A stretch of DNA of 64,000 nt from Listeria farberi (GCF_014229245.1 NZ_JAARZJ010000001.1:124001-188000); one strand, 5' to 3'; positions 9,370 through 18,487 are shown, numbered from the stretch's first letter. Numbers and translations: made by a program. Notes: generated from the letters alone by a model not told the origin.

Positions 9370-10365
9370 ATGGAATATGTGAAATTTGGCAATACTGGGA
9401 TGGACGTTTCGAAAATTTGTTTAGGAACAATGGGCTTTGGCGACAAAGATAAATGGATTCATAAATGGGTTTTGGATGAAGCGAATAGCCGCCCAATCAT
9501 TAAAAAAGCACTTGATCTGGGTATTAACTTCTTTGATACTGCAAATATTTATTCTTACGGCGAAAGTGAAAAAATTGTTGGTCGAGCGCTCAAAGACTAT
9601 GCTAACCGAGATGATATTGTCTTAGCCACAAAAGTACACCAAACGATGCGCCCTGATCGTCCGAATAGCGGCGGTTTATCGAGAAAAACCATTTTAAGTG
9701 AAATTGACCATAGTTTAAAACGCTTAGAAACTGATTATGTCGATTTATATATCATTCACCGTTTTGATGAAAATACACCAATTGAGGAAACAATGGAAGC
9801 TTTGCATGATGTCGTTAAGTCAGGTAAAGCACGTTATATCGGTGCAAGTGCAATGTATGCTTGGCAGTTCCAAAAAGCGCAACGAGTTGCTGAAAGAAAT
9901 GGATGGACAAAATTTGTTTCCATGCAAAATCATTACAACATGATTTACCGGGAGGAAGAACGAGAAATGATTCCGTTTTGCCGAGATGAAAAAATTGCTA
10001 TTACCCCATATAGTCCATTGGCTTCAGGTCGATTAACACGCGATTTTGCTGAAACAACTAATCGTTCTAAAACAGATCCAATTCAAAAATCTAAGTACGA
10101 TGGCATGATGAATTCGGATAAAGGAATTATTGAACGGGTAGCTGAACTTGCTTTACAACATGAAGTGTCGCGGGATAAAATTGCTTTAGCATGGTTGTTA
10201 AATAAAGATGAAATCACTTCGCCGATTATTGGCGCTCAAAAAGAAAGTCATTTGGAAAGCGCGATTGGAGCACTGGATATTAAATTAACGGAGGCGGAAG
10301 TTAACTATTTAGAAGAACTATATATCCCGCATCCAGTAGTGGGTGCTCTCCCTACGAGCAAGTAA
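9370..10365 (+). CDS. Aldo/keto reductase
   Basis: 331 residues with the SD AGGAGG before ATG 9370. NAD(P)H-dependent oxidoreductase with a TIM-barrel fold. The family tetrad is visible as Asp56 and Tyr61 (FFDTANIYSYGESE), Lys88 (VLATKV) and His130 (LYIIH). The C-terminal NADPH-binding segment includes SPIIGAQKESHLESAI. It is closest in style to YhdN/IolS-type soluble AKRs that reduce aldehydes. It stands alone between its own promoter and a terminator. The MerR-type promoter suggests induction by reactive aldehydes or similar electrophiles, which is inference; the substrate is unknown. Confidence 0.93.
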   Translation: MEYVKFGNTGMDVSKICLGTMGFGDKDKWIHKWVLDEANSRPIIKKALDLGINFFDTANIYSYGESEKIVGRALKDYANRDDIVLATKVHQTMRPDRPNSGGLSRKTILSEIDHSLKRLETDYVDLYIIHRFDENTPIEETMEALHDVVKSGKARYIGASAMYAWQFQKAQRVAERNGWTKFVSMQNHYNMIYREEEREMIPFCRDEKIAITPYSPLASGRLTRDFAETTNRSKTDPIQKSKYDGMMNSDKGIIERVAELALQHEVSRDKIALAWLLNKDEITSPIIGAQKESHLESAIGALDIKLTEAEVNYLEELYIPHPVVGALPTSK

Positions 10366-10372
10366 AAATATT

Positions 10373-10412
10373 AAGCATGAGTTAAAAGAAAAACTAACTC
10401 ATGCTTTTTTTT
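10373..10412 (+). terminator. Terminator after aldo/keto reductase
   Basis: Perfect 12-bp stem AAGCATGAGTTA / TAACTCATGCTT with a 10-base loop, followed by a T run. Confidence 0.9.
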
Positions 10413-10425
10413 ATGGAAAAAGCTA

Positions 10426-10454
10426 TTGACAAATAATTTGCAACCGTTTACAAT
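10426..10454 (+). promoter_or_regulatory. Sigma-A promoter with embedded cre site
   Basis: -35 TTGACA (10426-10431), 17-bp spacer, -10 TACAAT (10449-10454). TTGCAACCGTTTACA (10438-10452) matches the full 15-base CcpA cre consensus and overlaps the spacer and -10, so CcpA binding would block transcription. It drives the two GntR genes and probably the PTS operon behind them. Confidence 0.75.
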
Positions 10455-10535
10455 AAAGTGGTATTAAAAATAGTTAAAGCTGTATCTTTTGAGAACTTGG
10501 ATATTACAGTTGATTTTGAAATAAGAGGTGGAGAA

Positions 10536-11267
10536 ATGGAGTATAAAGACTTATCACCAGCTGTGCAAAGTGAAGAACAGTTAAGACAGCTTATTCAAGA
10601 AAAAGTAGCAGCAAAAGAGACGAACTTTCCATCGGAACGAGCGCTTGAGAATGAACTAGGTGTTAGCCGGACCACGCTTAGAAGGTCACTCGATACACTC
10701 GAAAAAGAAGCTGTTATTCAAAAAAGAAATCGTAAAGGAATCGATATTAACCAAAAGCAAACAATCAATATTTTAAAAATGAATTCCATGAGTAGTCAAC
10801 TTCCTGGTGAACAAAAGGTAGAGGTATTATCCCAAGAGATAGTGGAGGGCGTAGATGATGTAAATCGCTTTTTGGTACTTGATGAAGACAAGCCTATATT
10901 TAAATTAGTACGACGGAGAATTGTTGAAAAAAAGCCATTTTCTTATGAAATTTCATTTGTAGATAGTGTCAGGTTTTCTGGGATTGAGAAGATTGATTTA
11001 AATAATTCTTCACTCTACAACGTTTTAGAGAGGGAATTTGGTATTAAACCCACCTATGGACGTGAAGAATTGCGTTTTGTATCTGCGAATGAAAAACTTG
11101 CGGAAGCTTTGAAGGTGCCACTTAATACCCCGCTTTTTGAAGTTGTGAGTAAAGCATTTGACCAAAATGATGAACCGTTTGAGTACAGCAAACAATATCT
11201 AATCGGTAATCAAATCAAATACAAAATTAATGCGAAAAATATATTTGATTACTTGGAGGATGAGTAA
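10536..11267 (+). CDS. GntR-family regulator with UTRA domain (first of a pair)
   Basis: 243 residues from ATG 10536, which follows AGAGGTGGAG. Upstream in-frame GTG 10458 falls at the predicted transcription start and has no SD. The N-terminal winged helix is atypical at its beginning, but FPSERALENELGVSRTTLRRSLDTLEKEAVIQKR is a clear GntR HTH. The remainder is a UTRA effector domain, which usually binds a sugar phosphate. It lies 2 bp before a second GntR gene and upstream of a mannose-type PTS operon that it probably controls. Confidence 0.9.
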   Translation: MEYKDLSPAVQSEEQLRQLIQEKVAAKETNFPSERALENELGVSRTTLRRSLDTLEKEAVIQKRNRKGIDINQKQTINILKMNSMSSQLPGEQKVEVLSQEIVEGVDDVNRFLVLDEDKPIFKLVRRRIVEKKPFSYEISFVDSVRFSGIEKIDLNNSSLYNVLEREFGIKPTYGREELRFVSANEKLAEALKVPLNTPLFEVVSKAFDQNDEPFEYSKQYLIGNQIKYKINAKNIFDYLEDE

Positions 11268-11269
11268 AC

Positions 11270-11971
11270 ATGGCAGCTAAACAACCACTATTTGAAGTAA
11301 TTGCTTCGAAAATAAAAGATAGTATTAATCGTGATGAATATAAAACGGGAATGCTTATGCCAAACGAAACCGCGCTACAAGAAATTTATTCCAGTAGCCG
11401 GACAACGATTCGTCGTGCAGTGGACTTATTAGTAGAGGAAGGGCTTGTCGTACGTAAAAATGGTGTGGGCCTTTATGTACAACCAAAATTAACCGCACAA
11501 AATATTTTAGAAATGACAGGTGTTATGAAAAATGATACCAATGAAAATTTAAAGAAAGATATGAAAGACTTTTACATTCGTAAAGCTGGAAAATTTTACG
11601 CAGAAATATTTGGAATGAAAGAAAATGAACTCGTTTACTCCATTAAGTTTGTACAAAAAAGTGAGCACAGTTCTACACTAGATCGTTTAATTTTACCACT
11701 AAGTTTATACCCTGATTTACAAGCAAAGGATTTTCAAATTATTAATATTATTGAGCTTGTTAATTCAGGTAAATATAAATTATTTGAGCTTGAGCAGGAA
11801 CTTCAACTTATTTTAGCTGGGAATGAGCAAATCAAAAATATGCATTTAAACGAAAATGATCCTGTTTTTAAATTAAGTAGTGTTTTTTATGCAGAAAATA
11901 ATATGCCAATTGCCATCCAATATCATTATGAAGATGCTGAATCAACCAAATATGTAGTTGATTTTAACTGA
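11270..11971 (+). CDS. GntR-family regulator with UTRA domain (second of a pair)
   Basis: 233 residues. The N-terminal GntR helix-turn-helix (LMPNETALQEIYSSSRTTIRRAVDLLVEEGLVVRK) is followed by a UTRA-type ligand domain. It starts two bases after the stop of the preceding GntR gene, with GGAGG just upstream. The two proteins have the same architecture but clearly different sequences, so this is not a recent duplication. The PTS IIB gene starts 18 bp downstream. Two different regulators in one transcript could form a heteromer or respond to two ligands; the sequence does not decide this. Confidence 0.9.
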   Translation: MAAKQPLFEVIASKIKDSINRDEYKTGMLMPNETALQEIYSSSRTTIRRAVDLLVEEGLVVRKNGVGLYVQPKLTAQNILEMTGVMKNDTNENLKKDMKDFYIRKAGKFYAEIFGMKENELVYSIKFVQKSEHSSTLDRLILPLSLYPDLQAKDFQIINIIELVNSGKYKLFELEQELQLILAGNEQIKNMHLNENDPVFKLSSVFYAENNMPIAIQYHYEDAESTKYVVDFN

Positions 11972-11989
11972 TAATAAGGAGGAAGAAAA

Positions 11990-12457
11990 ATGATTCAATT
12001 TCTAAGAGTAGACCATCGTTTATTACATGGGCAAGTAGCGGTATCTTGGTTTAATGCTTTAGATGTAAATACAATTTTAGTAGCAAATGATGGGGTAGCA
12101 GCAGATGACTTTCGTAAATCTGCAATACGTTTGGCTAAACCCGAGGCCGCAAAACTAGTTATGAAAAGTATCGCTGAAAGTATTGACTCCATTAATTCGG
12201 GAGTGACTGATAAGTATAATTTACTTATTGTTGTAGAATCTGTTGAAGACGCTTACAAGCTAATCCTTGGTACAAATGGAAAGATTCCAATGCTAAATCT
12301 TGGAGGAACTAAGCAAAGAGAAGGGACATCTAACTACTCAAAAGCAGTCAATTTAACCCCTGAAGAAGTGGAAAAACTAACAGAGCTTCAAAAAGAAAAA
12401 ATTGATGTATTTATGCAACAAGTGCCAAACGAGAAAAAAGTAACTTTTGAAGCATAA
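11990..12457 (+). CDS. PTS mannose/sorbose-family EIIB
   Basis: 155 residues, SD AAGGAGG. Cytoplasmic IIB domain (PF03830-type) that takes phosphate from IIA and passes it to the incoming sugar. The motif RVDHRLLHGQVAVSW holds the expected phosphorylated His13. It is the first gene of a complete mannose-family permease (IIB-IIC-IID, then IIA after two SIS genes). Confidence 0.94.
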   Translation: MIQFLRVDHRLLHGQVAVSWFNALDVNTILVANDGVAADDFRKSAIRLAKPEAAKLVMKSIAESIDSINSGVTDKYNLLIVVESVEDAYKLILGTNGKIPMLNLGGTKQREGTSNYSKAVNLTPEEVEKLTELQKEKIDVFMQQVPNEKKVTFEA

Positions 12458-12479
12458 AAGACGAAAGAAGGGATAAATT

Positions 12480-13298
12480 ATGGAACAGTTTGGAACAGCA
12501 ATTTTGCTTGCACTTGCAGCAATGCTTGCAAATGGAGAATATTTATTTGGTTCATCAATGCTATCAAGACCACTTGTAACATGTACGCTTGCCGGACTCA
12601 TCATGGGCGACGTGCAAATGGGAATTATTATGGGAGCAACTTTAGAATTAGCTTTTGTAGGATCGTTTTCTATTGGTGCATCTATTCCACCAGAAATTAT
12701 TTCAGGAAGTATTCTAGGAACGGCCTTTGCAATTGCAACTGGTGAGAGCACCGCCGTAGCGTTAGCACTTGGTATTCCAATCGCCTCTTTAGTACTTGTC
12801 GTAAAAAATCTATGCTTTATTTTCGTACTACCATACTTTGTTCATAAAGCGGACAAATACGCACTCGAGGGAAATTCAAGAGGGATTAGCCGAATGCAAT
12901 TACTAGGTGGATTTTTATCAATTAACTTACCAATCGGTATCATTGTTGCAACGTCCTATTTAGTTGGAAGTCCAGTGATTCAAAACGTACTTGATGCCAT
13001 CCCAGCTTTTGTTATAGCAGGACTTGGTATTGCGACAGGTTTACTACCAGCATACGGTTTTGCTTTGCTACTAAAATTAATGGTCAACAAGAAGAATGCA
13101 GTATTTTTCGTATTTGGCTTTGCTTTAGCAGTTTACTTAAAAGTACCTGTAACAGGAGTAGCAATTTTCGGAGCTTGTTTAGCACTAATTTTAACAGGTT
13201 ATGCAACACTTAAAAATGACAATGGACCAACGAAAAATAATACAGAGCCAGCACTTGCGAATGATGGAGGTATTAACTATGAAGATGAAGAATTCTGA
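12480..13298 (+). CDS. PTS mannose/sorbose-family EIIC
   Basis: 272 residues. Multi-helix membrane protein of the EII-Sor type (LANGEYLFGSSMLSRPLVTCTLAGLIMGD near the start; PPEIISGSILGTAFAIATGE about 70-90). The hydrophilic C-terminal tail after about residue 240 is acidic. With IID it forms the sugar channel. The last 20 bases overlap the start of the IID gene, indicating coupled translation. Confidence 0.94.
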   Translation: MEQFGTAILLALAAMLANGEYLFGSSMLSRPLVTCTLAGLIMGDVQMGIIMGATLELAFVGSFSIGASIPPEIISGSILGTAFAIATGESTAVALALGIPIASLVLVVKNLCFIFVLPYFVHKADKYALEGNSRGISRMQLLGGFLSINLPIGIIVATSYLVGSPVIQNVLDAIPAFVIAGLGIATGLLPAYGFALLLKLMVNKKNAVFFVFGFALAVYLKVPVTGVAIFGACLALILTGYATLKNDNGPTKNNTEPALANDGGINYEDEEF

Positions 13299-14100
13299 TG
13301 TATTAACAAAAAAAGACTTAATGAAAGTTTTCTGGCGTTCGTTCACAATGGAATGGTCATGGAACTATGAACGACAATCCAACCTAGGTTACGGCTTTTC
13401 CATGTTACCTGCCTTAAATAAAATTTTTAAAAATGATAAAGATAAACGAATTTCTTCCTATCAAAGACATTTAGAATTTTATAATGTAACGCCTTGGCTT
13501 TCCACTTTTCCACTTGGGATTTCGATTGCGATGGAAGAGCAATCAGCGAAAGATAATAACTTTGATACCGACTCCATCAATAATATAAAAGTAGCTTTAA
13601 TGGGACCTTTAAGTGGAATTGGGGATTCATTCTTCTGGGGAACTTTACGAGTAATCGCTACAGGTATTGGAACTTCCCTTGCTTTACAAGGAAATATGTT
13701 AGGACCGATTTTATTCCTTCTTATTTTTAATATTCCAGCTATTCTGACTCGTTATTATGGGTTATTCATTGGTTACAATATTGGCGCTAATTTTATCGAA
13801 AAAATTCAAAAAACTGGATTAATGGATAAACTGTCTTATGGTGCTTCGGTTATTGGGCTAGCTGTAGTCGGAGCCATGGTCGCCACGATGGTAAACATTA
13901 ATATGCCAATGAAATTTGGTTCTGGTGATGATGCAGTAACGATTCAAAGCGTTTTTGATGGTATCGTTCCAGGAATACTAGCACTTGGTTTTACCTTCTT
14001 TATTTTCTGGTTAGATAAAAAAGGACTTAAAGCACACTGGATTCTTTTATTAATCGCAGGAATTGGGATTTTAGGAGCATTCACTGGTTTATTAAAATAA
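13279..14100 (+). CDS. PTS mannose/sorbose-family EIID
   Basis: 273 residues from ATG 13279, placed by GGAGG eight bases upstream and by family homology of the N-terminus (LTKKDLMKVFWRSFTMEWSW). The region GPLSGIGDSFFWGTLRVIATGIG near 105-125 is the EIID signature. The C-terminus is hydrophobic. It overlaps the IIC gene by 20 bases in another frame. Partner of IIC in the membrane channel. Confidence 0.94.
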   Translation: MKMKNSDVLTKKDLMKVFWRSFTMEWSWNYERQSNLGYGFSMLPALNKIFKNDKDKRISSYQRHLEFYNVTPWLSTFPLGISIAMEEQSAKDNNFDTDSINNIKVALMGPLSGIGDSFFWGTLRVIATGIGTSLALQGNMLGPILFLLIFNIPAILTRYYGLFIGYNIGANFIEKIQKTGLMDKLSYGASVIGLAVVGAMVATMVNINMPMKFGSGDDAVTIQSVFDGIVPGILALGFTFFIFWLDKKGLKAHWILLLIAGIGILGAFTGLLK

Positions 14101-14112
14101 GTAGGTGAAAAA

Positions 14113-15177
14113 ATGAAAAATATGGATTACTATATCCGGTCAGAACAAGATGTTTATGAAAATATAATCCGAAATCGGAAGGAACTTTTACAAGACATCC
14201 TTCAGATGAAGCATACGGATTATGAAGCTATCGTAATTTTTGCAACAGGATCAAGTTCTAATGCAGCGTTCTCGGCACAGTTATACATGTCGGCGAAACT
14301 AGCTGTACCGGTTTATGTAGAAGAACCGTCTACAGCAGCTAACTACATGCTTCATTTAAACAAAAACACATTATATATCGCTATATCCCAAGGCGGACAC
14401 AGTTACTCCACTATTCATCTTGTAAAAGAAATTGAGCGTCAAGGCGGTATTGTTTTCACCTTAACGAGCAATTTAACGAGTCCAATTGCGAAAGCAGGTA
14501 CGCACACAATTGATCTTGGAATGGGCATAGAAGAAATGCCATATGTCACACTTGGCTACAGTGCAACGATTCTAATGTTGAATTTAGTGGCGCTTGAGAT
14601 GGCTCTTTTACAAAATAAAATGTTGGAGACGGAATATCAGACGGAAATTGCAGAATTGAAAAAAATTACCGCTCATTTACCACAAGTGATAGAGAAATCA
14701 GCTATTTGGGTAGAAGAGCATACACAAGAATTGATGGAAGCTGAGCGGATTTTCTTTATCGGTTATGGTGCCGCTTATGGTGTAGCTCGTGAAGGAGAAA
14801 CAAAAGTAACGGAAACCATCCGAATTACTTCTTTTGGTAAAGAACTAGAAGAATATATGCATGGTCCTTATATAGGTTTATCCGAGAAGGACTATATTAT
14901 CTTCATTGAGCCACAAGGATTACTAGAAGATCGTGCTCAAAAACTAAAACAATTTTTAAAAGGTCATGTAAAGAAAATCCGGACAATTTATGCAGATACA
15001 GGCGGAGAAAATGCGGATGACTTATTACTTGGTGTGCGGGCAGCAGAACTTCTAACACCATTATTTATGACTATCCCTGTTCATTTATTATCCTTTAAAA
15101 TTTCTAAGGAAAAAGGCATTAATTTAGAAGTGTCTGCTTTTCCGGAATTCGACCAAATAACAAAATCCAAAATTTAA
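14113..15177 (+). CDS. SIS-domain sugar-phosphate isomerase/deglycase, GlmS C-terminal-like
   Basis: 354 residues. Two SIS domains without the glutaminase domain of GlmS. The first has FATGSSSNAAFSAQLY (about 44-59) and SQGGHSYST; the second has FFIGYGAAYGVAREGETKVTE and the active-site-like ELEEYMHGPY. Similar paired SIS proteins act on phosphorylated amino sugars or Amadori products brought in by mannose-family PTS permeases (AgaS, or GfrE in enteric bacteria). It is the fourth structural gene of the PTS operon and precedes a FrlB-like SIS gene. The exact substrate is not shown by the sequence. Confidence 0.85.
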   Translation: MKNMDYYIRSEQDVYENIIRNRKELLQDILQMKHTDYEAIVIFATGSSSNAAFSAQLYMSAKLAVPVYVEEPSTAANYMLHLNKNTLYIAISQGGHSYSTIHLVKEIERQGGIVFTLTSNLTSPIAKAGTHTIDLGMGIEEMPYVTLGYSATILMLNLVALEMALLQNKMLETEYQTEIAELKKITAHLPQVIEKSAIWVEEHTQELMEAERIFFIGYGAAYGVAREGETKVTETIRITSFGKELEEYMHGPYIGLSEKDYIIFIEPQGLLEDRAQKLKQFLKGHVKKIRTIYADTGGENADDLLLGVRAAELLTPLFMTIPVHLLSFKISKEKGINLEVSAFPEFDQITKSKI

Positions 15178-15199
15178 TCATAGAAAGTAGGAATGAGTA

Positions 15200-16195
15200 G
15201 TGCTAAAATTTGATGAACAAAAAATGAAAGAAAACATGGAAGGGGCGCTGAAGTTACGCCCACAAATTAATGAAGTGGTAGACCAAATACACAACCGAGG
15301 ATTTAGCAATATTTGCTGGCTAGGAATTGGCGGAACATACGCCTCTGCCATGCAAGCGGTGGTTCATATGAAAGAAAAAACAGCGCTAGAGACTTTTTAT
15401 GAAAACGCAGCGGTATTTCTAACTACAGGTAATAAACGTGTCACCAAAGATACACTTGTAGTTATCTCATCAGTAACCGGAAGCACGCAAGAAGTAGTAG
15501 ATGCAGTGAAAAAATGTAATGAAATTGGCGCGACTGTATTTGGATTTATTGATAAAGCAGAAACAGAACTTGCAAATTTAGTAGATCACTTAATCTCGTA
15601 TCCGTTAAATGAACAATTGAAATTCTTTATGGTAGCAGATCGTTTTATGTATTTAGCAGGTGAATTTGATGATTATGATGCGTTTTATCAAGAAATGGAT
15701 CAACATTTTGCTAAAGGGATTGTAAAAGTAGAAAAAGCGGCAGATAAATTTGGGCAAGAATTTGCCCTAAAACATCATCAAGACGACATTCATTATTTCG
15801 TTGGTGCTGGGAACCAGTGGGGTGCGACCTATTCTTACGCAATGTGCTACTGGGAAGAACAACACTGGATTAAAACAAAATCGATTGAGTCACATGAGTT
15901 TTTCCATGGCATGTTTGAAATTGTGGAGCGGGATACACCAGTTACTATTTACGTTACCGAAGACAGCCAGCGCTCATTAAGTGAACGGGTAGTTAATTTC
16001 ATTCCGCAAATTTGTGCTAATTATACAGTAATTGATGCAAAAGATTACGATATGCCAGGTATTTCCGCTAAATTCAGAGGGGCGTTGTCGCCATTTATTA
16101 TCCACGCAGTTAACAATCGTATTGATGTACACGTGGAAAAAATCAATTGTCATCCAATGGAAATTAGAAGATATTATCGTCAGTTAGACTATTAA
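15200..16195 (+). CDS. SIS-domain deglycase, FrlB/GfrF-like
   Basis: 331 residues from GTG 15200. Two SIS domains: LGIGGTYASAM near 36-46 and SSVTGSTQEV near 95-104. The segment GAGNQWGATYSYAMCYWEEQ, the following SHEFFHGMFEIVE and the C-terminus HPMEIRRYYRQLDY resemble, from memory, Bacillus FrlB (fructoselysine-6-phosphate deglycase), which has EYFHGPFEI and HPLSHRRYM at the same places. The Glu and His of EFFHG are likely catalytic. Together with the preceding SIS gene and the PTS, this suggests cleavage of an imported glycated amino acid phosphate to sugar phosphate and free amino acid. Family call is strong, substrate inferred. Confidence 0.85.
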   Translation: MLKFDEQKMKENMEGALKLRPQINEVVDQIHNRGFSNICWLGIGGTYASAMQAVVHMKEKTALETFYENAAVFLTTGNKRVTKDTLVVISSVTGSTQEVVDAVKKCNEIGATVFGFIDKAETELANLVDHLISYPLNEQLKFFMVADRFMYLAGEFDDYDAFYQEMDQHFAKGIVKVEKAADKFGQEFALKHHQDDIHYFVGAGNQWGATYSYAMCYWEEQHWIKTKSIESHEFFHGMFEIVERDTPVTIYVTEDSQRSLSERVVNFIPQICANYTVIDAKDYDMPGISAKFRGALSPFIIHAVNNRIDVHVEKINCHPMEIRRYYRQLDY

Positions 16196-16211
16196 AAAGG
16201 CGGTTTAGAAA

Positions 16212-16628
16212 ATGAAAGCAATTTTTGTTTGTACTCACGGAAATGCCGCAAAAGAACTCATACAATCTGCTGAGATGATTTGTGGTAAACAAGAAAATAC
16301 AAGTTTTGTTCCTTTTGAAGTAAATGAATCCGCGGAAAATTTACAGGCGAAAATTGCCAGTGAAGTAGCTAAACTCAATTTAACAGAAGGAATCCTATTT
16401 CTAACAGATTTAAAAGGTGGCACGCCATTTAATGTACTCGTTCGCCTACTTGATAATTTTAATGAAGTAGAACTTGTTGCAGGAGTGAATATTCCGCTTC
16501 TATTAGAGGCATTCCTCAGTCGGGAAGTACTATCCTTAAAAGAACTTGCGAATCAAGTTGCCGAAACTGGGCGGTTAGGCATTTATGAATATACCGCGCC
16601 ACTTGAGGAAATAGAAGAAGATTTTTAA
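16212..16628 (+). CDS. PTS mannose-family EIIA
   Basis: 138 residues, SD AAAGGCGG. EIIA-Man domain (PF03610-type) with phosphorylatable His9 in VCTHGNAAKEL and the conserved LTDLKGGTPFNV near 70-81. It accepts phosphate from HPr. It lies last in the operon, separated from IIBCD by the two SIS genes, and is followed by a strong terminator. Confidence 0.93.
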   Translation: MKAIFVCTHGNAAKELIQSAEMICGKQENTSFVPFEVNESAENLQAKIASEVAKLNLTEGILFLTDLKGGTPFNVLVRLLDNFNEVELVAGVNIPLLLEAFLSREVLSLKELANQVAETGRLGIYEYTAPLEEIEEDF

Positions 16629-16629
16629 G

Positions 16630-16664
16630 AAAAAAAAAGACAGCCCAGGCTGTCTTTTTTTTTT
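16630..16664 (+). terminator. Terminator of PTS operon
   Basis: AAAAGACAGC pairs with GCTGTCTTTT around CCAG, flanked by an A run and a T run, so it could act on either strand. Confidence 0.9.
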
Positions 16665-16726
16665 CTTCCCCCTCGAACTCTTTCCGTTCTTACGTTATAC
16701 TAAAAAGAAAACGATGGAGGGATGAA

Positions 16727-17674
16727 ATGGATAAACAAAAAGAACAGCTCAGTGTGGAGGTGGCGAGACTTTATTATCAATCCGATCTCGGTCAGCAAGA
16801 AATCGCCACGCGCTTAGGTGTTTCTAGACCGACCGTTTCCAGATTGCTCCAAAACGCAAAAATAAAAGGATACGTCAAGATTGAAGTTCAAGATCCATTT
16901 TCTAATCTCGCAGAACTAGCGGCGGCTTTAAAAGAAAAATACCAACTAAAAAATGTTACCGTTGCTTTCAGTCAAACAAATGATTATAGTGAAATCACTA
17001 AGCAAATCAGCCAAAGTGCTGCAGAATATTTAGAAGAAATTATCCGTGATGGCGATATTCTTGGTGTGAGTTGGGGAACTACAATGTATAAAATTGCCCA
17101 AAAACTGACCCAATTAAAAGCAGAAATAAAAGTCGTCCAGCTAAAAGGCGGTGTGAGTCACTCTGATGTGAATACATATGCTGCTGAGACGTTAGCTTTA
17201 TTCGGTGCAGCCTATGACACAGCACCAGTATCACTACCTCTGCCTGTTGTACTTGATAACCCGCTTACGAAACAAATGGTAGAAGCAGATCGTCATATAA
17301 AAAATATCATCGAACTTGGCAAAAAAGCCAATATCGCTATTTTTACAGTAGGAACTGTGCGTGATGAAGCCTTGCTTTTCCGCCTAGGCTATTTTTCTGA
17401 TGAAGAAAAGGCTCGCCTAAAAGAAAAAGCAGTTGGTGATATTTGTTCGCGCTTTTTCACTATCAATGGAGAAATTGCCGATGGAAAAATGGACGAACGT
17501 ACCATTGGCGTCAATTTGCATGATTTAAAACAAAAAGAAACAGCTATCCTTGTCGCAGGTGGTGAACGAAAAATAAAAGCAATTCACGGTGCGCTTTGTG
17601 GTGGTTATGCCAACCATTTTATTACCGACCAATTTACCGCAAAACAGCTACTTGAACAAAATTTCATCAATTAG
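16727..17674 (+). CDS. deoR: DeoR, SorC-type repressor of deoxyribonucleoside catabolism
   Basis: 315 residues, SD GGAGGG. N-terminal helix-turn-helix ([21 protein letters not shown], about 22-42), then a large sugar-phosphate-binding domain of the SorC/DeoR type of Bacillus ([37 protein letters not shown]). The ligand in Bacillus is deoxyribose 5-phosphate. It is directly upstream of deoC, whose promoter region includes a DeoR-like operator overlapping the end of this gene. Confidence 0.9.
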   Translation: MDKQKEQLSVEVARLYYQSDLGQQEIATRLGVSRPTVSRLLQNAKIKGYVKIEVQDPFSNLAELAAALKEKYQLKNVTVAFSQTNDYSEITKQISQSAAEYLEEIIRDGDILGVSWGTTMYKIAQKLTQLKAEIKVVQLKGGVSHSDVNTYAAETLALFGAAYDTAPVSLPLPVVLDNPLTKQMVEADRHIKNIIELGKKANIAIFTVGTVRDEALLFRLGYFSDEEKARLKEKAVGDICSRFFTINGEIADGKMDERTIGVNLHDLKQKETAILVAGGERKIKAIHGALCGGYANHFITDQFTAKQLLEQNFIN

Positions 17675-17703
17675 TTTACAAATGTTCGTTAGTGCGGTAT
17701 GAT
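17652..17703 (+). promoter_or_regulatory. deoC promoter with DeoR-like operator
   Basis: TTGAACAAAATTTCA (17652-17666) resembles the Bacillus DeoR operator as I remember it and lies inside the 3' end of deoR. It is followed by -35 TTTACA (17675-17680), 17-bp spacer and -10 TATGAT (17698-17703). Promoter spacing is ideal; assignment to DeoR is inference. Confidence 0.6.
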
Positions 17704-17736
17704 GAAACCAAATCCAATTTTAAAGGAGTTTTTACA

Positions 17737-18408
17737 ATGATAATTGCCAAAATGATCGACCATACTGCTTTAAAACCAGACACAACGAAAGAACAAATTT
17801 TAACATTAACAAAAGAAGCAAGAGAATATGGTTTTGCTTCCGTATGCGTGAACCCAACTTGGGTAAAACTATCCGCTGAACAGCTGTCTGGAGCAGAATC
17901 CGTAGTATGTACTGTTATCGGTTTCCCGCTAGGAGCAAATACCCCAGAAGTAAAAGCTTTTGAAGTAAAAGATGCTATCAAAAACGGTGCAAAAGAAGTG
18001 GACATGGTTATCAACATCGGCGCACTAAAAGACAAAGACGACGAATTAGTAGAACGTGATATTCGTGCTGTAGTCGATGCTGCCAAAGGAAAAGCCTTGG
18101 TAAAAGTAATTATTGAAACTTGCCTATTAACAGACGAAGAAAAAGTTCGCGCATGTGAAATCGCTGTAAAAGCAGGAACAGACTTCGTTAAAACATCCAC
18201 TGGATTCTCCACAGGTGGCGCAACTGCCGAAGATATTGCTTTAATGCGTAAAACTGTAGGACCAAACATCGGCGTAAAAGCATCTGGCGGAGTTCGTACA
18301 AAAGAAGATGTAGAAAAAATGATTGAAGCGGGCGCAAATCGTATTGGCGCAAGTGCAGGTGTTGCAATTGTTTCCGGCGAAAAACCAGCTAAACCAGATA
18401 ATTACTAA
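17737..18408 (+). CDS. deoC: Deoxyribose-phosphate aldolase
   Basis: 223 residues from ATG 17737, eight bases after AAAGGAG; 223 is the usual length of Bacillus Dra. It cleaves deoxyribose 5-phosphate to glyceraldehyde 3-phosphate and acetaldehyde through a Schiff base. Catalytic Lys152 (FVKTSTGF), Asp89 (EVDMVIN) and Lys181 (IGVKASGGV) are all present. The protein opens with [13 protein letters not shown], the class signature. It acts downstream of Pdp, PupG and DeoB, all in this window. Confidence 0.96.
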   Translation: MIIAKMIDHTALKPDTTKEQILTLTKEAREYGFASVCVNPTWVKLSAEQLSGAESVVCTVIGFPLGANTPEVKAFEVKDAIKNGAKEVDMVINIGALKDKDDELVERDIRAVVDAAKGKALVKVIIETCLLTDEEKVRACEIAVKAGTDFVKTSTGFSTGGATAEDIALMRKTVGPNIGVKASGGVRTKEDVEKMIEAGANRIGASAGVAIVSGEKPAKPDNY

Positions 18409-18487
18409 TTTTGAATGAAACCCCTTTATTATTATTCTCAAATGTGGCAAAATAAGGAGAATAGATAATCTGACTGGGGGAGTTTAA

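Noticed and set aside
10458-10535. Longer N-terminus for the first GntR gene from GTG 10458
   Set aside because: This GTG coincides with the predicted transcript start and has no SD; ATG 10536 has a strong one.
13201-13278. Longer N-terminus for EIID from ATG 13201
   Set aside because: It would read through the end of IIC in another frame; family start and SD point to 13279.
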